Source: Oceanospirillaceae bacterium
GTDB lineage: Bacteria; Pseudomonadota; Gammaproteobacteria; Pseudomonadales; Balneatricaceae
Length of the DNA: 64,000 nucleotides
Direction: 5' to 3'
Assembly: GCA_013215505.1 (NCBI GenBank)
Contig: JABSQZ010000025.1
Coordinates: 1-64,000 of the forward strand
A program made the position numbers and the translations under genes. This document shows, piece by piece, positions 17,344 to 26,556 of the stretch. Numbering within the stretch: position 1 is the stretch's first letter; each line of letters starts with the position of its first letter. The notes under the pieces were generated by a model that searched no databases, was not told the DNA's origin, and was given only the letters and a program-made list of their open reading frames with translations.

Positions 17344-17844
17344 ATGGCTGACCAAGACAAAACAGAAGATTCAGAAGAAACCCCAAAGAGTTCAAAAAAA
17401 TTATTGATCAGCATTATAGCGGCAGTTGTTGTGTTGCTAGGTGGCGGTGCTGCAGGTTTCTTTTTCTTGATGGGCTCTGATGATGAAGTAGTAGAAGAAG
17501 TTAGGTTGCCTGCTGTCTATACCCATATACGCACAAAGAATGGTCGGCCAATGTTTGTATCTACCGTGTTATCTGATGACGAGCGCACTCACTATTTGCA
17601 AGCATACGTCGTTGCCAAGAGCAGGGATCCGCTGGTTGCCCCGGCTTTAGAAAAACATATGCCATTGATCGTTTCCAGATTAAATACCATGTTTTCAACT
17701 CAAGAGTTTGCTAAGCTTAGCACCCTTGAAGGTAAGCAGAATTTGCGCAGTGATGCGACTAAACTTCTACAGGACATCATGCGACAACGCATCGATATAC
17801 CTGGAGTTGAAGAAGTATTATTTACCAACTTTGTAATGCAATAG
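17344..17844 (+). CDS. fliL: Flagellar basal body-associated protein FliL
   Basis: FliL is a single-pass inner-membrane protein that supports the stator around the motor. The 166 residues comprise a charged cytoplasmic N-terminus, one membrane helix (about 21-44, LLISIIAAVVVLLGGGAAGFFFL), an acidic linker, and a periplasmic stomatin-like domain (HYLQAYVVAKSRD, RQRIDIPGVEEVLFTNFVMQ at the end). It starts the fliLMNOPQR-flhB block behind TAAGGATTACTG. Confidence 0.93.
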   Translation: MADQDKTEDSEETPKSSKKLLISIIAAVVVLLGGGAAGFFFLMGSDDEVVEEVRLPAVYTHIRTKNGRPMFVSTVLSDDERTHYLQAYVVAKSRDPLVAPALEKHMPLIVSRLNTMFSTQEFAKLSTLEGKQNLRSDATKLLQDIMRQRIDIPGVEEVLFTNFVMQ

Positions 17845-17908
17845 TGAAGCACATAAACACAATGCTTAAAGATGTATTTTTTAGCCTTTCTGTAAGGCAG
17901 ACTAATTA

Positions 17909-18892
17909 ATGTCAGTAAAAGAATTATTATCACAAGATGAAATCGATGCGCTATTACATGGGGTAGACGATACTGACGACGTCGATGCTGACGAGGGAGC
18001 GGGTGTTGAACAGTCCGACGGTGTCAGGGATTACGACCTGGCAAGTAATGAGCGTGTAGTACGAGGTAGGATGCCTACCTTGGAATTGATCAACGAGCGC
18101 TTTGCCCGCAATGCCCGCAACAGTATTTACAACTTATTACGTAGTGCCGCCGATGTTGCGGTCGAAGACATTCAGTTTTTAAAATACGGTGATTACGTTC
18201 ACACATTATACGTTCCCAGTAGTATGTGTGTAATGAAAGTGGATCCGCTTAAAGGCTCAGGTCTATTTATTATGGACGCTAAACTTGTTTTTAAACTGGT
18301 GGATAATTTTTATGGCGGTGACGGGCGCCACGCAAAGATTGAGGGTCGCGACTTTACCCCGACAGAAAATCGTCTGGTCTTTAAATTATTAGAATCATTA
18401 TTCCTCGATTTAGAAGATGCCTGGGAACCGGTTATCGACCTTAAATTCAAACGTATTGGCCATGAGGTCAATCCGGGTATGGCCAATATGATAAATCCCT
18501 CTGAAGTGGTGGTGGTCAGTACTTTTCAGGTCGATTTAGATACTGGTACTAGTGAATTTCACTTAGTTTACCCTTATTCAATGTTAGAGCCTATTCGCAA
18601 TGAACTTGTCTCGGGTATGCAAAAAGAAGAATCACATGAAGATGAGCGCTGGCAGCATGCTCTGCAAAGAGAAACTATGTTTGCTAAATTACCAATCAAT
18701 CTTACGGTAGCTAAGCGTGAAGTGACCCTCGCGGATATCGTAGAGCTGCGTGCAGGCGATGTTATTCCTGTGGATATAGCGGAATCATTACAGTTACGGG
18801 CTAACAGAGTGCCGATCTTTAATTGTAAACTAGGGACGTCACGGGGTAATTTAGCCGTGAAAATATTAGATAAAATTGATCATTCTGAGTGA
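17909..18892 (+). CDS. fliM: Flagellar motor switch protein FliM
   Basis: FliM is the C-ring protein that binds CheY-phosphate and relays the switch signal. The N-terminal CheY-binding peptide is visible (LLSQDEIDALLHG). The CheC-like middle domain follows (RNSIYNLLRSAADVAVEDI, GRDFTPTENRLVFKLL, EVNPGMANMINPSEVVVV), and the C-terminal SPOA domain closes it (ADIVELRAGDVIPVDIAE). Length 327 is normal. It lies 64 bases after fliL. Confidence 0.96.
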   Translation: MSVKELLSQDEIDALLHGVDDTDDVDADEGAGVEQSDGVRDYDLASNERVVRGRMPTLELINERFARNARNSIYNLLRSAADVAVEDIQFLKYGDYVHTLYVPSSMCVMKVDPLKGSGLFIMDAKLVFKLVDNFYGGDGRHAKIEGRDFTPTENRLVFKLLESLFLDLEDAWEPVIDLKFKRIGHEVNPGMANMINPSEVVVVSTFQVDLDTGTSEFHLVYPYSMLEPIRNELVSGMQKEESHEDERWQHALQRETMFAKLPINLTVAKREVTLADIVELRAGDVIPVDIAESLQLRANRVPIFNCKLGTSRGNLAVKILDKIDHSE

Positions 18893-18951
18893 TGTTAAAT
18901 GAACGTTAAAAATTATAAATTGAAACTAATTGTCTGTGGTATGGAGTCAGC

Positions 18952-19380
18952 ATGAGTGATGAAACAGATAATGCAGTAGACCAAGAATCCATGGCTGATG
19001 ATTGGGCCGCTGCGATGGAAGAGCAAACGGGTGCCGAAGGGGACACTGCTAGCGCCGATTCCCAGGAAGCTAAACCGGTAGATCTGGATGAGTTAAATGA
19101 CGAAACCATTCCCCTGGGAGATCCTAAACTAGATGTGATCTTGGACATACCTGTCACTCTGACTATGGAAGTGGGAAATACTGAAATCGCCATTCGAAAT
19201 CTGCTGCAGTTGAGCCAGGGCTCGGTAGTAGAGTTAGACAGAGTGGCTGGAGAGCCATTGGATGTTAAAGTTAACGGCACTTTAATTGCCCACGGCGAGG
19301 TAGTTGTTCTCAATGACAAGTACGGCATCCGCTTGACAGATGTGATTAGCCCTCAGGAAAGAATAAAGCGGTTACGTTAA
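18952..19380 (+). CDS. fliN: Flagellar motor switch protein FliN
   Basis: FliN builds the lower C ring and docks FliH. The 142-residue product has an acidic disordered N-terminal half (about 60 residues) and a C-terminal SPOA domain (LDVILDIPVTLTMEVGNTEI, GSVVELDRVAGEPLDV, GEVVVLNDKYGIRLTDV). Its stop TAA shares one base with the ATG of fliO. Confidence 0.96.
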   Translation: MSDETDNAVDQESMADDWAAAMEEQTGAEGDTASADSQEAKPVDLDELNDETIPLGDPKLDVILDIPVTLTMEVGNTEIAIRNLLQLSQGSVVELDRVAGEPLDVKVNGTLIAHGEVVVLNDKYGIRLTDVISPQERIKRLR

Positions 19381-19847
19381 TGGCCCATTTTTCCCTATTC
19401 AAAAAACACTATAGTTTGTTGCTGCTGTTGCCCTTACACATAACAGCGGCAGAACAGGACAAAGCGCCGGCGGTTAATGCCGCTGCCCCCAAGCTGGAAT
19501 TAGCTACTTCAGATATTGGGGCCTCTGTTATGCAAATGGCTTTAGGATTAGTTTTTGTGTTGGCGGTAATATTATTGCTGGCATGGCTGATGCGCAGGGT
19601 GAGCGGTATTCAAAGCTCCAGAGCGCATATAAAAATTCTCTCTGCGATCAATGTAGGTACCCGCGAACGAGCGGTGTTAGTAGAAGTTGCAGGAGAACAG
19701 CTATTATTAGGTGTTGCATCCGGTCGGGTAAATTTGTTGCATAAAATAACTAACCCAATAACAGTAGATAACAGCGGTGATTTTTCCAGTAGCTTGCAAG
19801 CAGCTGCAATGAAACTAAAACAACAGACAATGACAACAAAAAAATAG
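19380..19847 (+). CDS. fliO: Flagellar biosynthesis protein FliO
   Basis: FliO is a membrane protein that helps FliP assemble in the export gate. The 155 residues hold a signal-like hydrophobic N-terminus (HYSLLLLLPLHITAAEQ), a second membrane helix (about 50-70, MALGLVFVLAVILLLAWLM) and a small cytoplasmic domain with the family pattern IKILSAINVGTRERAVLVEV followed by GEQLLLGV. The ATG overlaps the fliN stop. Confidence 0.9.
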   Translation: MAHFSLFKKHYSLLLLLPLHITAAEQDKAPAVNAAAPKLELATSDIGASVMQMALGLVFVLAVILLLAWLMRRVSGIQSSRAHIKILSAINVGTRERAVLVEVAGEQLLLGVASGRVNLLHKITNPITVDNSGDFSSSLQAAAMKLKQQTMTTKK

Positions 19848-19918
19848 AGCGCTGTCTGTGTACTAAAGCTAGACCTCCAATCTTAGCCACTACCAGTATA
19901 TAAAGGATCTTGCCATCG

Positions 19919-20659
19919 ATGATTAAGTTGTTAACAATTGCTTTGGCAGTGTTCTTTCCGCAGTTGCTCTTTGCAGCAGACATAGGGATTCCCGCCGTCA
20001 GTCTGTCGATCGCCGAAGATGGCACGCAAAATTACTCGGTTACCATTCAAATATTAGTATTGATGACCATGCTGACATTCCTGCCAGCCATGATCATGAT
20101 GATGACTTCTTTTACCCGCATAATTGTAGTTTTTGCCATTTTAAGACAGGCCATGGGATTGCAATCTACACCTTCTAACCAAGTGTTGGTGGGTTTGGCG
20201 CTGTTTTTATCATTCTTTATTATGAGTCCGGTATTAGACAAAGTGAATGCACTGGCCATTCAGCCTTATATAAACGAAGAACTGGCACCACTTGAGGCCC
20301 TGCGGGCCGCGGAGGGACCGTTCCGTGACTTTATGATGGCACAGACCAGAGAATCGGATTTAAATTTATTTCTGAAAATTGCCAATATCCCGGATGTCTC
20401 CTCGGCAGCAGAAGTGCCTTTCTCCGTGTTAGTGCCTGCTTTTGTGACCAGTGAATTAAAAACTGCTTTTCAGATTGGCTTTATGTTATTTATTCCTTTT
20501 TTAGTGATAGATTTAGTGGTCGCCAGTGTCTTAATGGCAATGGGCATGATGATGTTGTCACCGGTTATTATTTCACTGCCCTTTAAGATCATGCTGTTTG
20601 TTTTAGTTGATGGCTGGGCTATGATTGTCGGAACACTCGCTTCTAGTTTTAGAATGTAA
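19919..20659 (+). CDS. fliP: Flagellar export gate protein FliP
   Basis: FliP forms the pentameric core of the export gate together with FliQ and FliR. It has a cleavable signal peptide ([18 protein letters not shown]) and four membrane helices, with the family motifs [56 protein letters not shown] and [17 protein letters not shown] prefer the ATG at 19919, spaced from AAAGGA, over the in-frame TTG at 19910. Ten bases separate it from fliQ. Confidence 0.95.
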   Translation: MIKLLTIALAVFFPQLLFAADIGIPAVSLSIAEDGTQNYSVTIQILVLMTMLTFLPAMIMMMTSFTRIIVVFAILRQAMGLQSTPSNQVLVGLALFLSFFIMSPVLDKVNALAIQPYINEELAPLEALRAAEGPFRDFMMAQTRESDLNLFLKIANIPDVSSAAEVPFSVLVPAFVTSELKTAFQIGFMLFIPFLVIDLVVASVLMAMGMMMLSPVIISLPFKIMLFVLVDGWAMIVGTLASSFRM

Positions 20660-20668
20660 GGGGCCATA

Positions 20669-20941
20669 ATGACACCACAATATGTATTGGACCTGTTTGG
20701 AGAAGCTTTTTGGACAGTAGTGATGCTGGTCAGCATGATTGTATTGCCTAGCCTGTTAATGGGCTTAGTGATAGCGACTTTCCAGGCGGCTACCCAGATA
20801 AACGAACAGACTTTGAGTTTTTTGCCGCGCTTACTGGTGATTATCTTTGTGATTATGATCATGGGCCCCTGGATGGTGACTAAATTGACCGATGTATTCA
20901 GGCTCATCTTCGATGCAATCCCCATCGTAATAGGGCTTTAA
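20669..20941 (+). CDS. fliQ: Flagellar export gate protein FliQ
   Basis: FliQ is the small two-helix component of the export gate. The 90-residue product shows both membrane helices (about 15-38 and 52-75) separated by the conserved loop QAATQINEQTLSFLPRL. Its position between fliP and fliR, three bases before fliR, confirms the call. Confidence 0.96.
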   Translation: MTPQYVLDLFGEAFWTVVMLVSMIVLPSLLMGLVIATFQAATQINEQTLSFLPRLLVIIFVIMIMGPWMVTKLTDVFRLIFDAIPIVIGL

Positions 20942-20944
20942 TAA

Positions 20945-21724
20945 ATGTTTGATCTCAGCTTTCTGCAGATAGAGCAGATGGTGGGAGATTTTTTCTTACC
21001 TTTCTTTCGCATTGCTGCTTTTATGATGTCGATGCCATTGATTAGTACTCAATACGTACCTAAAACCATCCGCTTAATTCTGGCTATTGCCTTTAGTGTG
21101 GCGATAGTCCCTACACTGCCGGCAGTCCCGCTGCTAGATGGCCTCTCTCTGTCCACCTATTTGCTGGTGGCTGAGCAAATGTTAATTGGCGTGGCGATTG
21201 GCTTTTCCTTGCACATCATGTTTCAAATATTCGCCATAGGCGGGCAGATGATAGCCAACCAAATGGGCTTAGGCTTTGCCTCAGTTAACGATCCGGCCAA
21301 TGGGGTTTCCATTGTGGTGGTCGGTCAATATTATATGATGCTGTCAATGATGTTATTCGTTACTATGAATGGCCATTTAATTATGTTCCAGACTTTGGCA
21401 GAGAGTTTTACGGTGCTGCCCGTCGGTGTCTCAGCATTGGATAACATTCAATTTTGGCAAATAGTTAACTCAGCCACCTGGATGTTTCAAGCGGCTGTGG
21501 TGATGGCGTTACCGGCTGTTACGGCGCTGTTGATCGTCAATGTTTCATTTGGTGTGATGAGTAAGGCAGCGCCGCAGTTAAACATTATCGCGGTAGGTTT
21601 CCCCTTTACTATGACATTAGGTATATTCATAACTTGGATGACCTTTTCCGGTTTCCTAGGGCAGTTTGAAAAGATTAGTTCCCATGCGCTGGCTTTTGCC
21701 GGACAAATATTAATAGCCAAGTGA
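20945..21724 (+). CDS. fliR: Flagellar export gate protein FliR
   Basis: FliR caps the FliP-FliQ helical gate. The 259 residues form six hydrophobic helices with family motifs (FFRIAAFMMSMPLI near the start, GFSLHIMFQIFAIGGQMIANQMGLGFA, and ALPAVTALLIVNVSFGVMSKAAPQLN). The gene sits 7 bases before flhB. Confidence 0.95.
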   Translation: MFDLSFLQIEQMVGDFFLPFFRIAAFMMSMPLISTQYVPKTIRLILAIAFSVAIVPTLPAVPLLDGLSLSTYLLVAEQMLIGVAIGFSLHIMFQIFAIGGQMIANQMGLGFASVNDPANGVSIVVVGQYYMMLSMMLFVTMNGHLIMFQTLAESFTVLPVGVSALDNIQFWQIVNSATWMFQAAVVMALPAVTALLIVNVSFGVMSKAAPQLNIIAVGFPFTMTLGIFITWMTFSGFLGQFEKISSHALAFAGQILIAK

Positions 21725-21731
21725 GAGTTTA

Positions 21732-22871
21732 ATGGCAGAAGATAGCGGCCAGGAAAAAACCGAAGACCCCACCCCCAAACGGTTAAAGGAAGCGCGTGAA
21801 AAAGGCGACGTTCCCCGATCCAAAGAGCTGAATACAATGCTTCTGCTATTGGTAGCTGCCTCGGCGGTGTTGCTATTTGGCTCTGCTGCTATTACAGACT
21901 TAGGGGTGATGATGGTCGATAATTTCACTTTGAGTCGCGAGGAAGCGTTTGACGAAAAATATCTGCTGATTAATTTTGGGTCATCAGCGATTGAAGCGGT
22001 TTGGGCAGTAATGGCTTTCATGGCGGTAGTTTTAGTGGCTGCTCTGGTGGGGCCTATTAGCTTAGGGGGATGGAATTTCAGCACTCAGGCAATCGCCCCC
22101 AAAGCCAGTAGGATGGATCCCTTAGCGGGGCTTAAAAGGATGTTCTCGCTGAAATCTCTGGTAGAGTTGGCCAAGGCAATCGGCAAGTTTTTAACAGTGA
22201 CCTTCCTGGCGCTGTACTTTTTAGATACTGTGCAGAATGATCTATATGATTTAGGCAAGATGGATGTCTTTGTCGCTATGTCTGAATCGCTCTCTCTTAT
22301 CGGCTGGGCGTTTCTGATTATTAGTTTAAGCTTGATCATTATTGCTTTAGCGGATGTGCCCTACGTGCTTTATGAATCAGCTGAAAAGTTAAAAATGACT
22401 TTGCAAGAAGTCAAAGATGAGATGAAAAATACTGAGGGTAAGCCTGAAGTTAAAGGCCGGATCAGGCAATTGCAACGTGAGATATCACAGCGTCAGATGA
22501 TGAAAGATGTGCCCCAAGCTGACGTGGTTATTACCAACCCGACCCATTACTCGGTGGCCTTAAAATATGAAGATAATCACCGAAACGCCCCGATTATTGT
22601 CGCTAAAGGCGCAGATTTTATTGCATTAAAAATCAGAGAAGTGGCAAAAGAAAATGATGTGCCGATTTTACAGTCTCCACCACTGGCCAGAGCATTATAT
22701 TACAGCAGCGAAATTGGTGATGAGGTACCTACGGGGTTGTTTAAGGCTGTCGCTCAAGTATTGGCTTACGTCTTCCAGTTAAAACGTCACCGTTTACAAA
22801 ATGCCGAAAAACCGACGATACCTAAAGAGCAGGACATTGAGATACCCAATGAGTTTCGCCAGGATAGTTGA
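21732..22871 (+). CDS. flhB: Flagellar export specificity switch protein FlhB
   Basis: FlhB controls the change from rod/hook to filament export. The 379-residue protein begins with the charged family signature (EKTEDPTPKRLKEAREKGDV), has four membrane helices to about residue 210, and a cytoplasmic domain with the autocleavage site NPTH (in VVITNPTHYSVALKY) and the DVPILQSPPLARALY segment. It is the last flagellar gene here. flhA, which usually follows, is absent; the next gene is convergent and unrelated. Confidence 0.96.
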   Translation: MAEDSGQEKTEDPTPKRLKEAREKGDVPRSKELNTMLLLLVAASAVLLFGSAAITDLGVMMVDNFTLSREEAFDEKYLLINFGSSAIEAVWAVMAFMAVVLVAALVGPISLGGWNFSTQAIAPKASRMDPLAGLKRMFSLKSLVELAKAIGKFLTVTFLALYFLDTVQNDLYDLGKMDVFVAMSESLSLIGWAFLIISLSLIIIALADVPYVLYESAEKLKMTLQEVKDEMKNTEGKPEVKGRIRQLQREISQRQMMKDVPQADVVITNPTHYSVALKYEDNHRNAPIIVAKGADFIALKIREVAKENDVPILQSPPLARALYYSSEIGDEVPTGLFKAVAQVLAYVFQLKRHRLQNAEKPTIPKEQDIEIPNEFRQDS

Positions 22872-22921
22872 TAAAGAAAGTTGAAAGTTAAAGTTTAGTC
22901 GGAATTAATTCAGTCCACAGC

Positions 22922-23794
22922 TTAATAGAATGACACTGGTAGGAAAAAGCTTAACTGGTACTTTTCGTCGCTGGTTAAAAATTGGTTTTTTTTATACAGG
23001 GCAAATGCCGGTGTCGTAGTGGCGATCAGCCCGGAGTTTGGCAACCACTGCTGCAATATTTTACTAATCCTAGGGAGCAGCTCTCCATATTTACCGCTGA
23101 AATCAAAGCGTGCATGTAACCCTCCCGGTATCACCGTAGAATTTACCAGTCCTCTTTTACTTAAGGGGGCGTCGATTTCAATACAGGCGACATAGCGACA
23201 TTGATCGAGTGGAGTCTGGGTTGGATTGGAGTGATGCAACCCCAGCTGGTTGTTGTCTTCTAACCCTTCGGCTATAGCCCACGCGTGCAGTAACTGCCAG
23301 GTTTTCTTGATAGCTCTTCCATACCCCAAGTGTCTTATATAGGCGATGTGCCGATCGGGTAAATGTACAAACTGAACTTCTGGAAGTGCCAGGCTGTAGA
23401 TGCGCTGGTAGGCGCTGGCTAATTCAGGGTCTTGTAAATAGGGTGGAGCAATTGACTTCGCCTTTAGTGTTCTCCACTGCCCGGGTGAGGCTAAGAACTG
23501 TTTCTTGAAAGCCTGACTAAATGAGGACAGAGAACGGAAACCACACTTTTCCGCTATCTCAATAATGGGCTGCTGCGGATTAAACATAAGATGATTAGCG
23601 GATGACTCTAAACGAATTCTGCGCACATACTGATTTACCGGCTCACCGACTACAGCGTGGAATACACGGTGAAAATGATGTTCACAATACCTGGCTTGAG
23701 CGGCTAAAGTCGCAGCCGATAAGTTTCTATTGATATCACTGTGAATGTATTGCAGCGCATCGTTCACTCTGCTGCTCTGTTGATAATTTGCCAT
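22922..23794 (-). CDS. AraC-family regulator with GyrI-like effector-binding domain
   Basis: Residues 1-105 form an AraC/XylS DNA-binding domain with two helix-turn-helix units (LSAATLAAQARYCEHHFHRVF and IIEIAEKCGFRSLSSFSQAFK). Residues 130-290 form a GyrI-like small-molecule-binding domain (VQFVHLPDRHIAYIRHLGYG, then CRYVACIEID and PGGLHARFDFSGKYGELL). Such proteins often respond to toxic compounds. The frame opens 18 bases earlier with ATG at 23812; the ATG at 23794 fits the family better. It is divergent from the aminotransferase gene at 23905, which it may control. Confidence 0.85.
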   Translation of the reverse strand: MANYQQSSRVNDALQYIHSDINRNLSAATLAAQARYCEHHFHRVFHAVVGEPVNQYVRRIRLESSANHLMFNPQQPIIEIAEKCGFRSLSSFSQAFKKQFLASPGQWRTLKAKSIAPPYLQDPELASAYQRIYSLALPEVQFVHLPDRHIAYIRHLGYGRAIKKTWQLLHAWAIAEGLEDNNQLGLHHSNPTQTPLDQCRYVACIEIDAPLSKRGLVNSTVIPGGLHARFDFSGKYGELLPRISKILQQWLPNSGLIATTTPAFALYKKNQFLTSDEKYQLSFFLPVSFY

Positions 23795-23904
23795 CAATGC
23801 AATATATAGCATATATCGACATATAAGAAGTGTTATATCAACAACCCCAATCAGAAAGTAAAGGATATGCTGAGGTTTCTATTAAGTAAATTTAGGAGCT
23901 TAGG

Positions 23905-25053
23905 ATGAATGCCGCATCAGCCATACAAATTTTAAAGCCTTCATATATAAGAGAAATACTTTCAGCTAGCCAAAGCAATGGGGTGATTTCATTTGCTGGA
24001 GGGCTGCCCGCTACAGAAAGTTTTCCACTGGATTTGATGCAGCAGGCATTTAATGACTTAACCCAACATAGTGACTTATTTCAATATGCACAAGCTCAAG
24101 GCTATGACCCCCTGCTCACATTCCTGAGGCAGAGCTATCAGACTCTGGATAGTCATGATTTGCTAATGACAAGTGGTTCGCAACAAGGACTGGACCTGAT
24201 AGCGCGGGGGTATATAAATCCAGGTGATAAAGTTGTAGTGGAGTACCCTAGTTATCTGGGAGCGCTACAAGTTTTTCAATTAGCCCAGGCGCAGCTATTA
24301 ACTGTGCCACAACTCGGGGAGGGTCCTGATTTAAGTAAACTGCAGCAATTATTCGCCAGTCAGGAGGTAAAGTTCTTTTATCTGATCGCTGATTTTCATA
24401 ACCCGACGGGGATTTGTTACTCTTTGCAGGTGCGGCAAGGCATTGCCAAGCTGTGCCAACAATACCAGGTCACCATTATTGAAGACGCACCGTACAGAGA
24501 ACTTAGATTCAGCGGTGAGACACTGCCATTGGTTTCATCTTATTACCCGCAGGGGGCCATTGTCTTAAGGTCTTTCTCCAAAATTGCCTGCCCGGGAATG
24601 CGCTTAGGCTCGATAGAGGCGCCCAGAGACTGGATTCAGCAGCTGATCACAGTTAAGCAAATATCTGATATACACCTCAATACAGTGCTGCAATATGTGT
24701 TGCTGCAGCTACTCACTCATGCTGAGTTTCCAGGGCATTTATTAAAGTTACGTCAGTTATATGCAGACAGGCATGATTTGATGTTAGAGCAGATACAATC
24801 CACTATGGGGGATAGGGTCACTGTGATGCCTGTATCCGGGGGGATGTTTTTGTGGCTGACACTAAAGCAACAGAGCGCTGTCAATATGATGAATTTGGCA
24901 TCCCAGGCACTGGAAGCGGGAGTGGCTTTTGTACCTGGGGCTGTATTTACCCCGGATCAGGATGGCTTATATGCAAGCTGTCGATTGAACTTTAGTCATT
25001 CTAGTGCCGCAGATATTTGCACAGGTATCCAGCGACTTGCAAAGATAATCTAG
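23905..25053 (+). CDS. PLP-dependent class I/II aminotransferase (MocR/LysN-like)
   Basis: A fold-type I aminotransferase of 382 residues. It has the N-terminal ISFAGGLPATESFP segment, the cofactor-binding SGSQQGLDLIAR, the aromatic/Asn region FHNPTGICYS, the Asp of IIEDAPYRELRF, and the Schiff-base Lys in LRSFSKIACPGMRLG. These are the features of the 2-aminoadipate/aromatic aminotransferase group (COG1167 aminotransferase part); substrate cannot be read from sequence. No helix-turn-helix is fused to it. It lies divergent from the AraC/GyrI-like gene and may be its target. Confidence 0.85.
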   Translation: MNAASAIQILKPSYIREILSASQSNGVISFAGGLPATESFPLDLMQQAFNDLTQHSDLFQYAQAQGYDPLLTFLRQSYQTLDSHDLLMTSGSQQGLDLIARGYINPGDKVVVEYPSYLGALQVFQLAQAQLLTVPQLGEGPDLSKLQQLFASQEVKFFYLIADFHNPTGICYSLQVRQGIAKLCQQYQVTIIEDAPYRELRFSGETLPLVSSYYPQGAIVLRSFSKIACPGMRLGSIEAPRDWIQQLITVKQISDIHLNTVLQYVLLQLLTHAEFPGHLLKLRQLYADRHDLMLEQIQSTMGDRVTVMPVSGGMFLWLTLKQQSAVNMMNLASQALEAGVAFVPGAVFTPDQDGLYASCRLNFSHSSAADICTGIQRLAKII

Positions 25054-25225
25054 TCAGGGAGATAAATACCTCCTTATAAGTGAAAATTTGAATCTAAACT
25101 TGTATTGGAGAACGTATTAACTGTAATAGGATAATAACCAGATGTTTCGCAGCATCTATTATTACTGCTAAATCTAATTTAGAAATTTGCAGGTATTCTT
25201 TAATCAGATATTGTGTAGGGACAGT

Positions 25226-25666
25226 ATGAAAAAAATATTATCAGTATTGATGTTGTTTTGGGCGGCAAACGTCTTTGCCGGCGATGCAATATATACCAGT
25301 TATTTTAGTAACAACGCCGTGAGTGGTTACGATACGGTTGCCTATTTTACTGAAGGTAAACCGTTAAAGGGCAACAGCAAGTACTCCACGAGTTACAAAA
25401 AAACTAAATGGCTGTTTTCATCGGCACAGAATTTAGCACTGTTTAAGGCAAATCCCAGTAAATATGCACCTCAGTATGGTGGGTTTTGTGCATGGGCAGT
25501 GGCGGCAAAAAATAGCAGAGCCTCTGGTGATCCCCTGCGCTGGAATATTGTAAATGACAAATTGTATTTAAATTACGATAAAGATATTCAACAGCAATGG
25601 AAAAAAGATATTGCCGGCTTTATCGTCAAAGCGGATATCAATTGGCCTAAATTACTGAATAATTAA
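25226..25666 (+). CDS. Secreted YHS-domain protein
   Basis: The 146-residue product has a clear signal peptide (MKKILSVLMLFWAANVFA, cleavage after Ala) and then a YHS-like domain: VSGYDTVAYFTEGKPLKG, YKKTKWLFSSAQNLALFKA, PSKYAPQYGGFCAWAVA. The single Cys in GGFCAWA is typical. Homologues are periplasmic proteins of uncertain metal-related function. I chose the ATG at 25226 with TAGGGACAGT before it; the upstream in-frame ATG at 25187 would place residues before the signal peptide. Confidence 0.85.
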   Translation: MKKILSVLMLFWAANVFAGDAIYTSYFSNNAVSGYDTVAYFTEGKPLKGNSKYSTSYKKTKWLFSSAQNLALFKANPSKYAPQYGGFCAWAVAAKNSRASGDPLRWNIVNDKLYLNYDKDIQQQWKKDIAGFIVKADINWPKLLNN

Positions 25667-25784
25667 TATAGCAGGGTGTCCTATCAAAGAGGTTATAGAA
25701 AACGCCAGCAATAAAATAAAGAGTTTTTTTATCGGCCAAAGCAGCGGTGCTTTGTTCTGTTGCTAGGGTTGCTGCACGCTAAAC

Positions 25785-25835
25785 AACATGTTCAGTAAAA
25801 AAGAGAAGTCTCTGATTTACCCAACATGTTTTTTT
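25785..25835. terminator. Terminator between YHS gene and GST operon
   Basis: AACATGT (25785-25791) pairs with ACATGTT (25824-25830), and inner GTAAA / TTTAC arms add a second helix, followed by seven T to 25835. It lies between two convergent genes and best serves the + strand YHS gene. Confidence 0.6.
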
Positions 25836-25872
25836 CATTGCTACAGTTAGCATATCGTTAATATGGCTTGCC

Positions 25873-26541
25873 TTAATGACTGACCATATTTTGAATTTCT
25901 TTAATGCGCTCAGCGTCAGTTTGTATTTTTTGTTCAGGGATAGTAATCCCTTTAATACAGGCAGGGCGTGAGCCGACCACTTCCATCCAGCGCTGTAAGT
26001 GTTCTAAGCCCAAGATCGATACACCACTCCATTGATAGCGCCGTACCCATGGCCAGGTTGCTATATCGGCAATGCTGTAGTCTGGCCCGGCAATGTAGGC
26101 GTTTTTACTCAGTTGCTGATCCAGTACTTCAAACAAGCGCCTTGATTCATTTTGATAGCGGGAAATGGCTGTCGGAATCTTTTCCTCCATGTAGCGATGA
26201 AATACATTCGCTTGTCCCATCATTGGTCCCACTCCCCCCATTTGAAACATTAACCACTGCATGATCACAGAGCGCTGCTTTGCATCACCACTGTAAAATT
26301 TACCACTCTTCTCTGCCAGGTAAAGTAATATTGCACCAGACTCAAAGATTTTGAAGTCGTCATTGTCTCGGTCAACTATCGCAGGGATCCGCCCATTGGG
26401 GTTTATCTGCAGAAATTCCGGGAGCTTTTGCTCGCCACTATCCAACTTTACCGCGATCACATTATAGTCGAGCTGCATCTCTTCGAGGGCGATAGAGATC
26501 TTATAGCCATTAGGTGTATTCGAAGAATATAAGTCGATCAT
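25873..26541 (-). CDS. Glutathione S-transferase, YfcG/YghU-like
   Basis: A 222-residue GST. The N-terminal thioredoxin-like half (1-80) has [14 protein letters not shown], the cis-Pro loop [11 protein letters not shown] and the glutathione-binding [12 protein letters not shown]. The C-terminal helical half has the N-capping box [17 protein letters not shown]. The NTPNGYK start resembles the Nu-class YfcG/YghU disulfide reductases. It is the second gene of a two-gene GST operon, 15 bases after its partner. Confidence 0.9.
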   Translation of the reverse strand: MIDLYSSNTPNGYKISIALEEMQLDYNVIAVKLDSGEQKLPEFLQINPNGRIPAIVDRDNDDFKIFESGAILLYLAEKSGKFYSGDAKQRSVIMQWLMFQMGGVGPMMGQANVFHRYMEEKIPTAISRYQNESRRLFEVLDQQLSKNAYIAGPDYSIADIATWPWVRRYQWSGVSILGLEHLQRWMEVVGSRPACIKGITIPEQKIQTDAERIKEIQNMVSH

Positions 26542-26556
26542 GGTACTCTCCCGCTA

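Noticed and set aside
23806-23835. TATAT-CGAC-ATATA palindrome between the AraC and aminotransferase genes as an operator
   Set aside because: The arms are only five AT-only bases in AT-rich DNA, so it is not distinctive.
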